Source: Colwellia sp. PAMC 21821 (GTDB lineage Bacteria > Pseudomonadota > Gammaproteobacteria > Enterobacterales > Alteromonadaceae). From it: a stretch of 64,000 nt of DNA. Each line of letters opens with the position of its first letter. Position 1 is the first letter of the stretch. Positions 18,979-26,826 of this stretch are shown here, piece by piece. A program made the position numbers and the translations under genes. Under the pieces are notes generated by a model that was given only the letters and a program-made list of their open reading frames with translations, had not been told where the DNA came from and ran no database searches. The stretch spans positions 2,914,001-2,978,000 of the forward strand of contig NZ_CP014943.1 in assembly GCF_002077175.1 (NCBI RefSeq), written 5' to 3'.

Positions 18979-20730
18979 TCATCGCAGATTATCAAACTTG
19001 ATATCGTAAATTAGGCCTTTTTCTAGTGTCGAACTGGCACTGACACTACCATTTAAGGTGTCGTTTACTAAGTTATGAACTATGTGCGTACCTAAGCCTG
19101 TACCGCCTCTATTTCCTGCTGTGGTGTAAAATGGGTCAAAGAGATGTATTAATTGTTCGTCAGATACACCATGACCGTTGTCTTGATATATTACATGAAC
19201 ATGTTGACCGTTTATTTTAACTAATATGGTGATTTCACCGTGATTTATGTCTTTAAAGCCATGAATGACTGAATTTATGATCAGATTGGTGAAAATTTGA
19301 GAAATAGCGCCAGCATGGCAATATATTTCAGCGTCATCAGGGCAATCTACCTTAATGCTATGATTAGTTTTTTTTAGTTTTGGCTGCAATGAATGAATGA
19401 TTTCATCAATATACTTGGCCAGATTGATCTGTCGAATTTTTTCACTGATTTGGTCTGCCGCAACTTGCTTATAGCTAGAAACTAATTCAGATGCACGTTC
19501 TAGGTTATTTAACACTAAATTAAGCCCTTGCTCAGAATGCTCGGTAAAGTCATTAAGCACTCGTTTGGAGAGTTTATTTTGTTCTATGTCGAGTTTTAGC
19601 TTAGTCAGTAAATCTGCCAGATAAGACGTGGACGTTATACTGACACCTATTGGGGTATTTATTTCATGAGTAACTTCTGCTGACATACTACCAAGTACCG
19701 CCATCTTTTCGGCGTCAAGCAAACGCTCTTGGGCTTTTTTTAATGCGATAATAGAGCTTTTTAATTCGTGATTTGTTTCTAGCAGGGTTTTTTCTGTCAT
19801 GCTTCTGCGGCTATTTTCTGCTTGCAGTTTAGCTTGTTGATCTAACAACTCGCGTTGCTGCATTTCCATTTTCAGCATGGTGGTACTAAGTGAAGACGTT
19901 TTACGGGCCACTTCTTGTTCAAGCATCAAGTTTTGTTCATCAAGTTTACTGTTAGCGGTTATAACTTTGGTTTGTGCTAAAGCGAGCTTTTCTTTATAAG
20001 CGACCAGTTCATCAATTAAATTATTGTAAGCATTTTGCAGAATATTTAATTCGTTATTTTCATAGTTAATTACATGCAGTTTAGAGGCTTCAGGATCATC
20101 GATGTCAAATTGATTGATTTGTTCTGTCAGTTCATTCAGTGGATTAGTTAAAAGGCTTGAAAAGGCTAAAGAAAACAATAATACCAAGGCGGCTGTTTTA
20201 ACCATTGCATTACCGATAAGAAAATATATACCGACTTGTATGCGGTTAAAAATAACCTCGTTGCTAGATAATAGAGTGACTGAACCAACTCTAGTAGTAC
20301 GACCTGAAAATTCAAATATCAATGGGAAACCATGACCAAATAAACCTGAGCCATGTGAGGTAACGTTAAAATATTTACGGTTATTGTCCTCGTCGTCAAT
20401 CGACTCTAGGAAAAGGGTTTCTTTATCGGCTGATATGCCCAGTTGGGCGATAAGCTGATTATTTTCATCGGTAATCGTAATACCTTTAATCATGGGAATA
20501 GCAACTAAACCTTCTGCTATTGTGACTGCTTGCTGGGTATTAAGCTCCCATACCGCTCGGGTTAAACTGCCACTAAAGGTTTTTTCAAGCGTTAATAGCT
20601 CATTAGCAATGTGATTTTTGGTATTGATGTACTCAGCACCAATCTGCACGCAAGTTACGATAAATGTCAGGACAAAGTAAAATGACAATACGCGTGTTAG
20701 TAATTTCCGTGACAGGCTAGTTGCTTTCAT
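18979..20730 (-). CDS. Membrane sensor histidine kinase
   Basis: 583 residues. Transmembrane helix at about 9-31, periplasmic sensor region of about 140 residues, second helix around 175-197 (NAMVKTAALVLLFSLAFSSLL), a HAMP-like linker, then a long coiled coil (about 240-345). The phosphoacceptor His355 is in GSMSAEVTHEINTPIG. ATP-binding motifs follow: FTNLIINSVIHGF (N box), YQDNGHGVSDEQ (G1), FDPFYTTAGNRGGTGLGTHIV (F/G2). No response regulator gene is adjacent, so it is an orphan kinase; the signal is unknown. The next gene on the other strand is the Pho-regulated porin, but I see no functional link. Confidence 0.88.
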   Translation of the reverse strand: MKATSLSRKLLTRVLSFYFVLTFIVTCVQIGAEYINTKNHIANELLTLEKTFSGSLTRAVWELNTQQAVTIAEGLVAIPMIKGITITDENNQLIAQLGISADKETLFLESIDDEDNNRKYFNVTSHGSGLFGHGFPLIFEFSGRTTRVGSVTLLSSNEVIFNRIQVGIYFLIGNAMVKTAALVLLFSLAFSSLLTNPLNELTEQINQFDIDDPEASKLHVINYENNELNILQNAYNNLIDELVAYKEKLALAQTKVITANSKLDEQNLMLEQEVARKTSSLSTTMLKMEMQQRELLDQQAKLQAENSRRSMTEKTLLETNHELKSSIIALKKAQERLLDAEKMAVLGSMSAEVTHEINTPIGVSITSTSYLADLLTKLKLDIEQNKLSKRVLNDFTEHSEQGLNLVLNNLERASELVSSYKQVAADQISEKIRQINLAKYIDEIIHSLQPKLKKTNHSIKVDCPDDAEIYCHAGAISQIFTNLIINSVIHGFKDINHGEITILVKINGQHVHVIYQDNGHGVSDEQLIHLFDPFYTTAGNRGGTGLGTHIVHNLVNDTLNGSVSASSTLEKGLIYDIKFDNLR

Positions 20731-20980
20731 TAAATATTTCTTTTATTTAGTGTTTCTTGATTCTAGCGGTTTTCAATCGGGTTAAAAGTTTTTTTTAAAA
20801 TACAGCTGCTTTTAATCAATAAATTGATAATTAGAGATATACTATCTTCTTAGTATTAAACATCAAATATACGGGAATGCCGGTAATTTAGCCATGTTTC
20901 AGATTGAAATCTTGCTGTAGTTGTGAACAAAAATCAATATTAATTATATTTTTGGTAAAATGGTGAGAAATTTTTCTTTG
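20731..20980. other. Divergent upstream region, no gene
   Basis: 250 AT-rich bases between the reverse-strand kinase gene and the Pho box of the porin. It presumably contains the kinase promoter; no supported gene or strong hairpin is seen. Confidence 0.5.
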
Positions 20981-21014
20981 GTGTCACAATAGTGTCATAA
21001 AGCTTTGGCAATAT
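20981..21014 (+). promoter_or_regulatory. Pho box and -10 of the porin gene
   Basis: GTGTCACAATAGTGTCATAA contains two TGTCA half-sites 11 bases apart, the spacing PhoB needs. A CAATAT hexamer at 21009-21014, ten bases after the box, is a plausible -10. This predicts activation by PhoB in low phosphate. Confidence 0.75.
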
Positions 21015-21061
21015 AGCCGCAATTAATTTTTAGCCATACTTAAATTTATAAAGGTAACAAC

Positions 21062-21988
21062 ATGAAACATACTTACAACAAAATCGCTGTCGTTTTATTG
21101 TCTTCTTTATCATTGTCGGCATTTGCAGCTGATGTTGAAGTTTACGGTAAAGCAAATCTTTCTCTGCAATCTTCTGATGAAGGTGAAGGATCGTTCACAG
21201 AAGTTAAAAGCAATGCTTCTCGCATTGGTCTAAAAGGCTCACATGATTTAGGCGATGGCCTAACGGTTTTATATAAAGCTGAGTTCCAGGTTGATTTAGA
21301 TGGCGATAGTGCTAAAGGCGATAGTATTACAGATCGTAACCAATATGTAGGTTTGGCGGGCAGTTTTGGTGAAGTTTTACTGGGTAAAAATGACACTATG
21401 CTTAAACAGTCACAAGGCAAAGTTGATGTGTTCAGCGATTTAAACGGTGATATTAAAAGCTTATGGAAAGGTGAAAACCGTATGGCAGATACGCTTTCTT
21501 ATAAATCGCCTAAATTTAGTGATTTTCAAGTAGGTGTAACTTATATCGCAGAAGACGCTGTTGATGCCGAAGATGGTGTTTCAGTTGCGGTATTTTACGG
21601 TGACGCTAAATTGAAAAAAACAAATTTATTTGCTTCTGTTGCTGTTGATTCAGATGTAAACGGTTACGACATTACGCGTGCAACAGTGCAAGGTAAAGTG
21701 TCAGGTGTTGTACTAGGTGCAATGCTGCAAACCCAAGAAAAAGTAGACGGTAGCGATGAAATGGATGGTTTCATGGTATCGGCTAAATACAAAATGGATA
21801 AGCTAACTTTTAAAGGCCAATATCAAGCTGCTGACTTTAAAAATGGCGACGATAAATCAGGTATTACTGTTGGCGCAGATTATTCATTAGCGAAAAGTAC
21901 TAAGTTATACACTTTCTATACTACTTTTGATATGGACAGTGGCGAAGATCAAGATTACTTGGCTGCGGGTATTGAATACAACTTTTAA
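21062..21988 (+). CDS. Outer-membrane porin, predicted Pho regulon member
   Basis: 308-residue general porin (porin_4 type). Signal peptide ends SLSAFAA, mature protein starts DVEVYGKANLSLQ. Alternating beta-strand pattern, the GSHDLGDGLTVLYKAEFQ and NQYVGLAGSFGEVLLGKND blocks typical of trimeric porins, an acidic loop region and a terminal Phe (AAGIEYNF) recognised by the Bam complex. It should form a diffusion pore in the outer membrane. A Pho box upstream and phoB-phoR downstream suggest a role like PhoE in phosphate entry; this is inference. AAGGT before the ATG is the ribosome binding site. Confidence 0.85.
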   Translation: MKHTYNKIAVVLLSSLSLSAFAADVEVYGKANLSLQSSDEGEGSFTEVKSNASRIGLKGSHDLGDGLTVLYKAEFQVDLDGDSAKGDSITDRNQYVGLAGSFGEVLLGKNDTMLKQSQGKVDVFSDLNGDIKSLWKGENRMADTLSYKSPKFSDFQVGVTYIAEDAVDAEDGVSVAVFYGDAKLKKTNLFASVAVDSDVNGYDITRATVQGKVSGVVLGAMLQTQEKVDGSDEMDGFMVSAKYKMDKLTFKGQYQAADFKNGDDKSGITVGADYSLAKSTKLYTFYTTFDMDSGEDQDYLAAGIEYNF

Positions 21989-22054
21989 TATTAACGCTGA
22001 AGCTACGCAAGTAATCGATATTAGTAGCGATTACGTTTAAGTTAATATGTTATT

Positions 22055-22079
22055 AAAGCCGCATTGAGCGGCTTTTTTC
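22055..22079 (+). terminator. Porin gene terminator
   Basis: AAAGCCGC / GCGGCTTT stem, ATTGA loop, followed by TTTTTT-type tail. Confidence 0.85.
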
Positions 22080-22113
22080 TTGCCTAATTGTTTGCTATCG
22101 TCGATCATGATGT

Positions 22114-22142
22114 TGGCCAATTTCTAGCTGGCCAATTTCTAG
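22114..22142. repeat. Short tandem duplication upstream of phoB
   Basis: TGGCCAATTTCTAG occurs twice, separated by one base, about 35 bases before the phoB Pho box. Confidence 0.7.
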
Positions 22143-22175
22143 TTGAATTAAGGGATTTTAAGTATATTTCTGCCG

Positions 22176-22193
22176 TTGTCATGAAACTGTCAT
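22176..22193 (+). promoter_or_regulatory. Pho box upstream of phoB
   Basis: TTGTCATGAAACTGTCAT: two TGTCA half-sites 11 bases apart, close to the PhoB consensus. It predicts autoactivation of phoBR. The -10 is not clear. Confidence 0.8.
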
Positions 22194-22251
22194 ATTTATT
22201 TATCACAATGTTCATTATGCGATTATGCGATTAGGCTATTAGGACGGATTC

Positions 22252-22953
22252 ATGAATAGACAAATTTTGGTTGTAGAAGACGATACGGCAATAAGAGAAA
22301 TGATCACCTTCGTTTTAGAGCAAAATGGTTTCAATGCCATAGAGGCTGAAACAATAGAACAAGCACAAGCAAAAATTAAAGAACCTTATCCCGATTTGAT
22401 TTTACTTGATTGGATGCTACCGGGTGGTACGGGCGTTAAGTTAGCAATATCGTTAAAACAGAATGAGTATACACGCTCTATTCCCATTATTATGTTAACG
22501 GCCAGAGCCGATGAAGATGATAAGGTAAAAGGCTTTGACGCTGGTATTGATGACTATGTTACTAAACCTTTTTCCCCGAAAGAATTAATTGCACGTATTA
22601 AAGCCGTTATTCGACGCGTTGCACCAACCGCGTTGGAGGAGTCAATCGACTTTCATGGCATTACGTTAGACCCCGTAGCGCATCGTGTGTCAATTAACGA
22701 TAAAGCCCTTGAGCTTGGGCCAACAGAGTTTCGTTTGTTACATTTTTTTCTCACCCATACTGAGCGTGTTTATAGCCGAGAGCAATTACTAGATAATGTA
22801 TGGGGCACTAATGTTTATGTTGAGGATAGAACGGTTGATGTTCATATTCGACGTTTACGTAAAGCTATTTCAGGCGAAGGGCATGAAGAATTCATTCAGA
22901 CCGTTCGTGGTTCTGGTTACCGCTTTTCGGGCAAAATTAAAACCTCAGGTTAA
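22252..22953 (+). CDS. phoB: Phosphate response regulator PhoB
   Basis: 233-residue OmpR-family regulator: receiver domain (1-120) with phosphoacceptor Asp53 in [11 protein letters not shown], acidic pocket at residues 9-11 and the conserved Lys of [10 protein letters not shown]. The C-terminal winged helix has the family block [30 protein letters not shown] and the recognition helix region [17 protein letters not shown]. It activates phosphate-starvation genes by binding Pho boxes; four candidate sites occur in this window. It is followed after 10 bases by phoR and is preceded by its own Pho box. Confidence 0.95.
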   Translation: MNRQILVVEDDTAIREMITFVLEQNGFNAIEAETIEQAQAKIKEPYPDLILLDWMLPGGTGVKLAISLKQNEYTRSIPIIMLTARADEDDKVKGFDAGIDDYVTKPFSPKELIARIKAVIRRVAPTALEESIDFHGITLDPVAHRVSINDKALELGPTEFRLLHFFLTHTERVYSREQLLDNVWGTNVYVEDRTVDVHIRRLRKAISGEGHEEFIQTVRGSGYRFSGKIKTSG

Positions 22954-22963
22954 TGGCTAATTT

Positions 22964-24259
22964 ATGTATTTTCGTATTTCAGCTCGCGCGCTTATAACTC
23001 GTATTTTTGGTTTACTTTTTGCCAGCGCCATTATTGGTTATTTGCTCGGTCAAACCTTTCTTGTTGTTTGTCTAGTTTCACTAGGTTTGCTTGCTTGGCA
23101 TTACAGTCATTTATTTAAATTAATTCAGTGGCTGTGGCAAGGTAAATCAATTTCACCCCCGCAAGCCAATGGGGTTTGGGGCAGAATATACGATGGTCTT
23201 TACCGCCGAATTCGTAAGCAACGTTTAAAGCAAAAGCAATTAAATGAGCGAATTAGAAAATTTCGCGATGGTGCCGAAGCATTGCCCGATGGGGCGTTAG
23301 TGCTGTCAAATGAACTCATTATTTTATGGGGAAATAAAAAATCCTCTCAACTTTTAGGTGTACGTTGGCCTGGAGATGTTGGTCAACGTATTGATAATTT
23401 GATTCGATTTCCAGAATTTTCTAAATATTTAGAAGACGGCGATTACGATAGCCCATGCCTTATTGTTTCCCCAATTAATAACGAATTACAGCTAGAACTG
23501 CGCATGATGACTTACGGCAGTGATCAAATTTTATTATTGGCGCGTGACATCAGTAATATTCAACGACTAGAAGAAATGCGTCGCGATTTTGTCGCGAATG
23601 TCTCTCATGAGTTAAAAACGCCATTAACCGTGGTACGAGGTTATGTTGAAATGGTGCAAGCAAGTGAAACTGCACTGGATCCACATTGGAAAAAAGCCTT
23701 TACCACGATTGAAACACAAGTGTCTCGAATGGACAGGTTAGTCGAGCAATTGTTGGTGCTATCTAGGGTCGAGAATAATGTCGATGCCAACAATCATCAG
23801 CAAGTCGACTTGTCGCGTTTAATTATATCAATACTCGAAGAGGTGCAGTGGCTAAACCAAGATAAAAATCACAGTATTAACAATGATATTTCGCCGAATT
23901 TAAGTATTAATGGCAATGAACACGAATTAAAAAGCGCGTGCTTGAATTTAATTGCTAATGCTATCGCCTATACCCCAGACAATGGTGTTATAGATATTTC
24001 GCTTCGAAACGACGGTAATAAAATACGCTTTAGTGTTAAAGATAATGGCTCAGGTATTAAACCTGAGCATGTTAATCGTTTAACAGAGCGCTTTTTCCGT
24101 GTCGATAAGTCTAGGTCGCGTGATACTGGTGGTTCTGGCTTAGGTTTGGCAATAGTTAAACATGTGTTGAATCATCATCATGGTGAGCTTTCTATCGAAA
24201 GTGAGTGGCAAAACGGTAGTGAATTTATTATTTACTTTACCCCTGAAATATCTGAATAA
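22964..24259 (+). CDS. phoR: Phosphate regulon sensor kinase PhoR
   Basis: 431 residues. N-terminal membrane region (two close hydrophobic segments, about 10-55), a basic linker, a PAS domain (about 95-195), DHp domain with His215 in VANVSHELKTPLTVVRGY, and the ATP-binding domain with NLIANAIAYTP, VKDNGSGIKPEH, FFRVDKSRSRDTGGSGLGLAIVKH. Like other PhoR proteins it lacks a large periplasmic sensor; phosphate status is read through PstSCAB and PhoU, both encoded in this window. It forms an operon with phoB. Confidence 0.95.
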   Translation: MYFRISARALITRIFGLLFASAIIGYLLGQTFLVVCLVSLGLLAWHYSHLFKLIQWLWQGKSISPPQANGVWGRIYDGLYRRIRKQRLKQKQLNERIRKFRDGAEALPDGALVLSNELIILWGNKKSSQLLGVRWPGDVGQRIDNLIRFPEFSKYLEDGDYDSPCLIVSPINNELQLELRMMTYGSDQILLLARDISNIQRLEEMRRDFVANVSHELKTPLTVVRGYVEMVQASETALDPHWKKAFTTIETQVSRMDRLVEQLLVLSRVENNVDANNHQQVDLSRLIISILEEVQWLNQDKNHSINNDISPNLSINGNEHELKSACLNLIANAIAYTPDNGVIDISLRNDGNKIRFSVKDNGSGIKPEHVNRLTERFFRVDKSRSRDTGGSGLGLAIVKHVLNHHHGELSIESEWQNGSEFIIYFTPEISE

Positions 24260-24358
24260 TTGGCCAGTGCAACCGCATTGGCTATTCATCCTAAAACGCA
24301 TCTTTTTTAAAGTTGAATCTTAAAAATAAACCTATCAACAGGCACTAAATCATCACTG

Positions 24359-24405
24359 TTGGCCGTTTACTTTAGCTAAATTTGGCCGTGTTACTTTAGT
24401 TAAAT
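24359..24405. repeat. Tandem 23/24-bp duplication upstream of pstS
   Basis: TTGGCCGTTTACTTTAGCTA and TTGGCCGTGTTACTTTAGTTA lie head to tail and differ by one insertion and one transition. They sit 40 bases before the pstS Pho box. Confidence 0.75.
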
Positions 24406-24443
24406 ATGATTGGAATGTTCTAAACTACGAGCAATTTTTAGTG

Positions 24444-24477
24444 CTGTCATACAAGTGTCACAAACTTTACTTATTAT
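24444..24477 (+). promoter_or_regulatory. Pho box and -10 of pstS
   Basis: CTGTCATACAAGTGTCACA holds two TGTCA half-sites 11 bases apart; TATTAT at 24472-24477 is a fitting -10 about 10 bases on. A further TGTCA at 24479-24483 may be part of a second, weaker box. Confidence 0.8.
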
Positions 24478-24536
24478 TGTCATATTCACTTTCTATAGTG
24501 TTCTCAAATTAATTATATTCCTCACCGGAGAGTAAC

Positions 24537-25496
24537 ATGAGTTTAAAACGGACATTAGGCGTTATTGGTTTATCTAGCCTTATCAATTTTTCTGCATTAG
24601 CAGTCGATAATGATTTACCAACCTATAAGAAAGTTAGCGGAGTTTCAGGCAATGTTTCGTCTGTAGGCTCTGACACGCTAGCCAATATGATGACATTTTG
24701 GGCCGAAGAGTTTAAGCGCACGTATCCCAATGTTAATGTACAAATTCAAGCTGCAGGTTCTTCAACAGCGCCACCTGCTTTAACGGAAGCTACGTCTAAC
24801 CTTGGGCCTATGAGCCGTAAGATGAAGTCACGTGAGATTGAAGCCTTCGAGAAACGTTACGGTTACAAACCCACGGCTGTTCGTGTAGCAATTGATGCTT
24901 TAGCGGTATTTGTACACAAAGATAACCCAATTAAAGGTCTGCGCATTGACCAGGTTGATGCGATTTTTTCTAATAATCGTAAATGTGGCGCGCTTAAAGA
25001 TGTTGATCGCTGGGGCGATTTAGGTTTAACCGGTGACTGGACGGGTAAAGATGTGCAGTTATACGGTCGTAATTCCGTATCAGGTACTTACGGTTACTTT
25101 AAAAAGAAAGCGTTATGTAAAGGTGATTTTAAAAATAGCGTAAACGAGCAACCGGGTTCAGCCTCGGTTGTTCAGTCAGTTTCTGCATCGTTAAACGGCA
25201 TTGGTTACTCAGGTATTGGCTATAAAACATCGGGTGTACGAGCATTACCACTGGCTAAAAAAGGTGAAAACTATATTGAAGCTAATATGGAAAATGCCAT
25301 TTCTAAAAAGTATCCATTATCACGATTTTTATATGTTTATGTAAATAAACACCCAAACAAACCTTTAGCGCCTATGGAAGCTGAGTTTTTGAAAATGGTT
25401 TTATCAAAATCAGGACAAAGCATAGTTGAGAAAGATGGCTATATTCCTTTACCTGCTTCAGTTGTAGCCAAAGAGTTTACAAAGTTAGGTTTATAA
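24537..25496 (+). CDS. pstS: Phosphate ABC transporter substrate-binding protein PstS
   Basis: Periplasmic phosphate-binding protein, 319 residues. Signal peptide ends NFSALA. Phosphate-contact blocks are recognisable: [42 protein letters not shown] and [19 protein letters not shown], the RNSxSGT segment being the classical PstS ligand loop. It delivers phosphate to PstC-PstA, whose genes lie 5.6 kb downstream behind a reverse-strand block. GGAGAG precedes the ATG, and a Pho box and a strong terminator bracket it, so it is transcribed alone. Confidence 0.93.
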   Translation: MSLKRTLGVIGLSSLINFSALAVDNDLPTYKKVSGVSGNVSSVGSDTLANMMTFWAEEFKRTYPNVNVQIQAAGSSTAPPALTEATSNLGPMSRKMKSREIEAFEKRYGYKPTAVRVAIDALAVFVHKDNPIKGLRIDQVDAIFSNNRKCGALKDVDRWGDLGLTGDWTGKDVQLYGRNSVSGTYGYFKKKALCKGDFKNSVNEQPGSASVVQSVSASLNGIGYSGIGYKTSGVRALPLAKKGENYIEANMENAISKKYPLSRFLYVYVNKHPNKPLAPMEAEFLKMVLSKSGQSIVEKDGYIPLPASVVAKEFTKLGL

Positions 25497-25527
25497 AGTC
25501 TGTAGATTAAACCTCGAGCAACAAAAT

Positions 25528-25563
25528 AAAAAGTCCGCAATCAGTAATAATTGCGGACTTTTT
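25528..25563 (+). terminator. pstS terminator
   Basis: 14-bp perfect stem AAAAAGTCCGCAAT / ATTGCGGACTTTTT, 8-base loop, T run at the end. Confidence 0.92.
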
Positions 25564-25565
25564 AT

Positions 25566-25776
25566 GTTCAGGACGAACGGTATGCTGCGGTCACATGGAT
25601 GTGAAAAGAGCAGCGATGTTCAGGACGAACGGTATGCTGCGGTCACATGGATGTGAAAAGAGCAGCGATGTTCAGGACGAACGGTATGCTGCGGTCACAT
25701 GGATGTGAAAGAGCAGCGATGTTCAGGACGAACGGTATGCTGCGGTCACATGGATGTGAAAGAGCAGCGATGTTCA
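25566..25776. repeat. Tandem 51/52-bp hairpin repeat, 4 copies plus a stub
   Basis: Units at 25566-25617, 25618-25669, 25670-25720 and 25721-25771, then GTTCA. The first two units have one more A than the last two; otherwise they look identical. Each unit holds GTTC-AGGAC-GAAC and a nested hairpin GCTGC..TCACAT-GG-ATGTGA..GCAGC. A related 51-bp unit with different but still pairing bases is at 38921. There are no unique spacers, so it is not a CRISPR array. A module CTAAGTACCT...AGGCAAT follows at 25785-25811. Confidence 0.9.
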
Positions 25777-25826
25777 ATCAAAAGCTAAGTACCTAGTTCC
25801 ATTTAGGCAATGCAGGGGCCTTGAAA

Positions 25827-26324
25827 TTATCGAGAAATATCTACCATCAGGTCATCAGCTAAATTTTCAAGCGCATCAATCATGGGTTCGATATTGTTTT
25901 TTTCAGCCGAAATAGTCACTTTTGCTTTGAATAATTCATGACCCGCATGCGGGGCACTTTCCTGTGTGCTTACTAATTTAAGTAAGTTACCACCATGATG
26001 ATGAATAGTTGAAGATATCTCTTGTACGATACCCGCTCTATCATTTGCTGTTAACTCTAAAACTAGCAAAGTTTCAGGTGTTGATGCTTGCTGTTGCACA
26101 TGCTCTATTTGCATTTTAAAGCCAGGTAGCTCAGCAAGTTTTTCAGCTAAATTTTCTGCGTTTTCAGCGGGCACTGCAATTTCGATTACACCGGCAAAAA
26201 CTCCTGACATTTGATGCAAGCTAGATTTCTTCCAATTAGCTTTATGTTCAGAAATCAGATCGGACAAAACTTTTACTATGCCTGGGCGGTCAGCGGTGAT
26301 AAAAGAAATAATAAGGTGATTCAT
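25827..26324 (-). CDS. Two-ACT-domain protein, GcvR-like
   Basis: 165 residues made of two ACT domains: LIISFITADRPGIVKVLSDLISEHKANWKKSSL (residues 3-35) and LLVLELTANDRAGIVQEISSTIHHHGGNLLKL (about 87-118). This is the layout of GcvR, the repressor partner of GcvA in glycine-cleavage regulation; ACT domains bind small ligands, mostly amino acids. No gcv gene is adjacent, so the exact role is inferred from the family only. AAGGA precedes the ATG. It is the first gene (from the right of the local pair) upstream-facing with a PilZ gene 36 bases away. Confidence 0.75.
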   Translation of the reverse strand: MNHLIISFITADRPGIVKVLSDLISEHKANWKKSSLHQMSGVFAGVIEIAVPAENAENLAEKLAELPGFKMQIEHVQQQASTPETLLVLELTANDRAGIVQEISSTIHHHGGNLLKLVSTQESAPHAGHELFKAKVTISAEKNNIEPMIDALENLADDLMVDISR

Positions 26325-26360
26325 GTTAAATCCTTTGAAATTTAGTTAGAGTTGAGAGTA

Positions 26361-26720
26361 TTAAGTATGGGTTAGCTGGGATAGCTCTTTATGAAATTGC
26401 TCATCGTCTGCGAGATTAAGCTCAATTAAACGCCGTAATAAACTAACACTGTCAATATCAATCCCATTACATCGAAGACCTATAACATCAACTTCTTGGT
26501 GAGCTACAGTGACGTTCATCACGATTTTGGCGTCGGTATCGTTTAATTGAAATGACAAGACACCGCGCATACCTTTTAGGGTTAGCCCTTTAGTGTCTAA
26601 GGAAAGCAAAGCGCCATTTAATGAGATATCAGTAATCTTCACATTAAATACGTGCTGCTCTATTGCTAATTCGGCCTGCAGAGAGAAAAGTATTCGAGTA
26701 AATTGACGTCTATTCTGCAT
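26361..26720 (-). CDS. PilZ domain protein (c-di-GMP receptor)
   Basis: 119 residues, a single PilZ domain. The c-di-GMP-binding RxxxR is at residues 5-9 (RQFTR) and the second motif DxSxxG is in ITDISLNGALLSL. Both being intact, it should bind c-di-GMP. It lies next to the GcvR-like gene on the reverse strand, in the same block as a PAS-GGDEF protein; a further diguanylate cyclase is at 9206. The output partner is unknown. Confidence 0.85.
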   Translation of the reverse strand: MQNRRQFTRILFSLQAELAIEQHVFNVKITDISLNGALLSLDTKGLTLKGMRGVLSFQLNDTDAKIVMNVTVAHQEVDVIGLRCNGIDIDSVSLLRRLIELNLADDEQFHKELSQLTHT

Positions 26721-26769
26721 AGTGTTTAATTATGGCAAAGTGATTTATTCAGCATAGCTCGCTTTTAGT

Positions 26770-26807
26770 AAAAAGGCACCTTAATTAATAGATTAAGATG
26801 CCTTTTT
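26770..26807 (-). terminator. Terminator after ettA
   Basis: AAAAAGGCACCTTAAT pairs with ATTAAGATGCCTTTTT (one mismatch), with A and T tracts on both sides; it lies 20 bases after the ettA stop on the reverse strand. Confidence 0.85.
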
Positions 26808-26826
26808 CTTGTTGTTAACTAATTAG

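Noticed and set aside
25566..25776. CRISPR array
   Set aside because: The units are contiguous with no unique spacers, and no cas genes are nearby.
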